A stretch of 6,310 bases of DNA from Bacteroidaceae bacterium. GTDB lineage: Bacteria > Bacteroidota > Bacteroidia > Bacteroidales > Bacteroidaceae. Made by a program: the position numbers and the translations under genes. Below, one piece after another: positions 6,166 to 6,310 of the stretch; the stretch's first letter is position 1, and each line of letters begins with the position of its first letter. The stretch spans positions 1 through 6,310 of the forward strand of contig JALNVG010000145.1 of assembly GCA_023227685.1 (NCBI GenBank), read 5' to 3'. The notes under the pieces are model-generated. The model searched no databases. It was not told where the DNA came from and was given only the letters and a program-made list of their open reading frames with translations.

Positions 6166-6187
6166 CAAAAATCATTAAAAATTCAAT

Positions 6188-6310
6188 TTATTCGTGCAAA
6201 GACGACGATTCCATCAGATATGATTTGATAAACCCATCAATCTTACCATCCATCACACCATTTACGTCGGCTGTTTGGTAATTTGTACGATGATCTTTAA
6301 CTCGACGATC
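6188..6310 (-). CDS. prfB: Peptide chain release factor 2, C-terminal end only
   Basis: The last 40 residues of RF2, the translation termination factor that recognises UAA and UGA stop codons and triggers peptide release on the ribosome. The gene runs in from the right edge on the minus strand and ends with TAA at 6190-6188. The visible part begins DRRVKDHRTNYQTADVNGVM and continues DGKIDGFIKSYLM, which matches the conserved RF2 ending (D.R.KD.RT then a helix with the .VMDG.(I/L)D.FI pattern). RF1 has RVTDHRI.LTLY at this place instead. The GGQ motif, the stop-codon recognition loop and any programmed frameshift site lie outside the window. Confidence 0.9.
   Translation of the reverse strand, partial: DRRVKDHRTNYQTADVNGVMDGKIDGFIKSYLMESSSLHE

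Overview
The window looks like chromosomal core DNA from a member of the Bacteroidales (Bacteroidota). The basis is AT-rich sequence, promoters of the Bacteroides type (TTTG at -33 and TAnnTTTG at -7), starts without Shine-Dalgarno sequences, a tRNA without encoded CCA, and protein sequences typical of the order (ParC, RF2, a DUF3316-like envelope protein). The genus cannot be settled from what is here. No phage, transposon, CRISPR or defence genes are visible.

Left part (1-4311, + strand): the 3' three quarters of a topoisomerase IV subunit A gene (parC) runs in from the left edge. A signal-peptide protein, probably an outer-membrane protein of the DUF3316 type, follows after 31 bp, and then an S41-family peptidase that is probably a lipoprotein. 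The tight spacing suggests the three are cotranscribed, but the two envelope proteins have no evident functional link to ParC.

Middle (4312-4590): a compact intergenic block holds a well-formed Bacteroides promoter, a tRNA-Leu(UAG) gene, a perfect 13-bp intrinsic terminator, and a -7 box for the next gene. The PfkB-family sugar kinase (4591-5490) follows.

Right part (5468-6310, - strand): a gene set converges on the kinase. It is the 3' end of prfB (release factor 2), then a 42-residue tail-anchored-like membrane protein, then a CYTH-domain triphosphatase. The small protein has its own promoter between it and prfB. The kinase and CYTH stop codons are 13 bp apart and share a hairpin.

No clearly new multi-gene system is visible. 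The points most worth a second look are a sliding-clamp-like QMKLF peptide at the very C-terminus of ParC, the cationic mini-protein next to prfB, an S41 peptidase lacking the Ctp-type lysine, and a possible pseudoknot at the junction of the two envelope genes.
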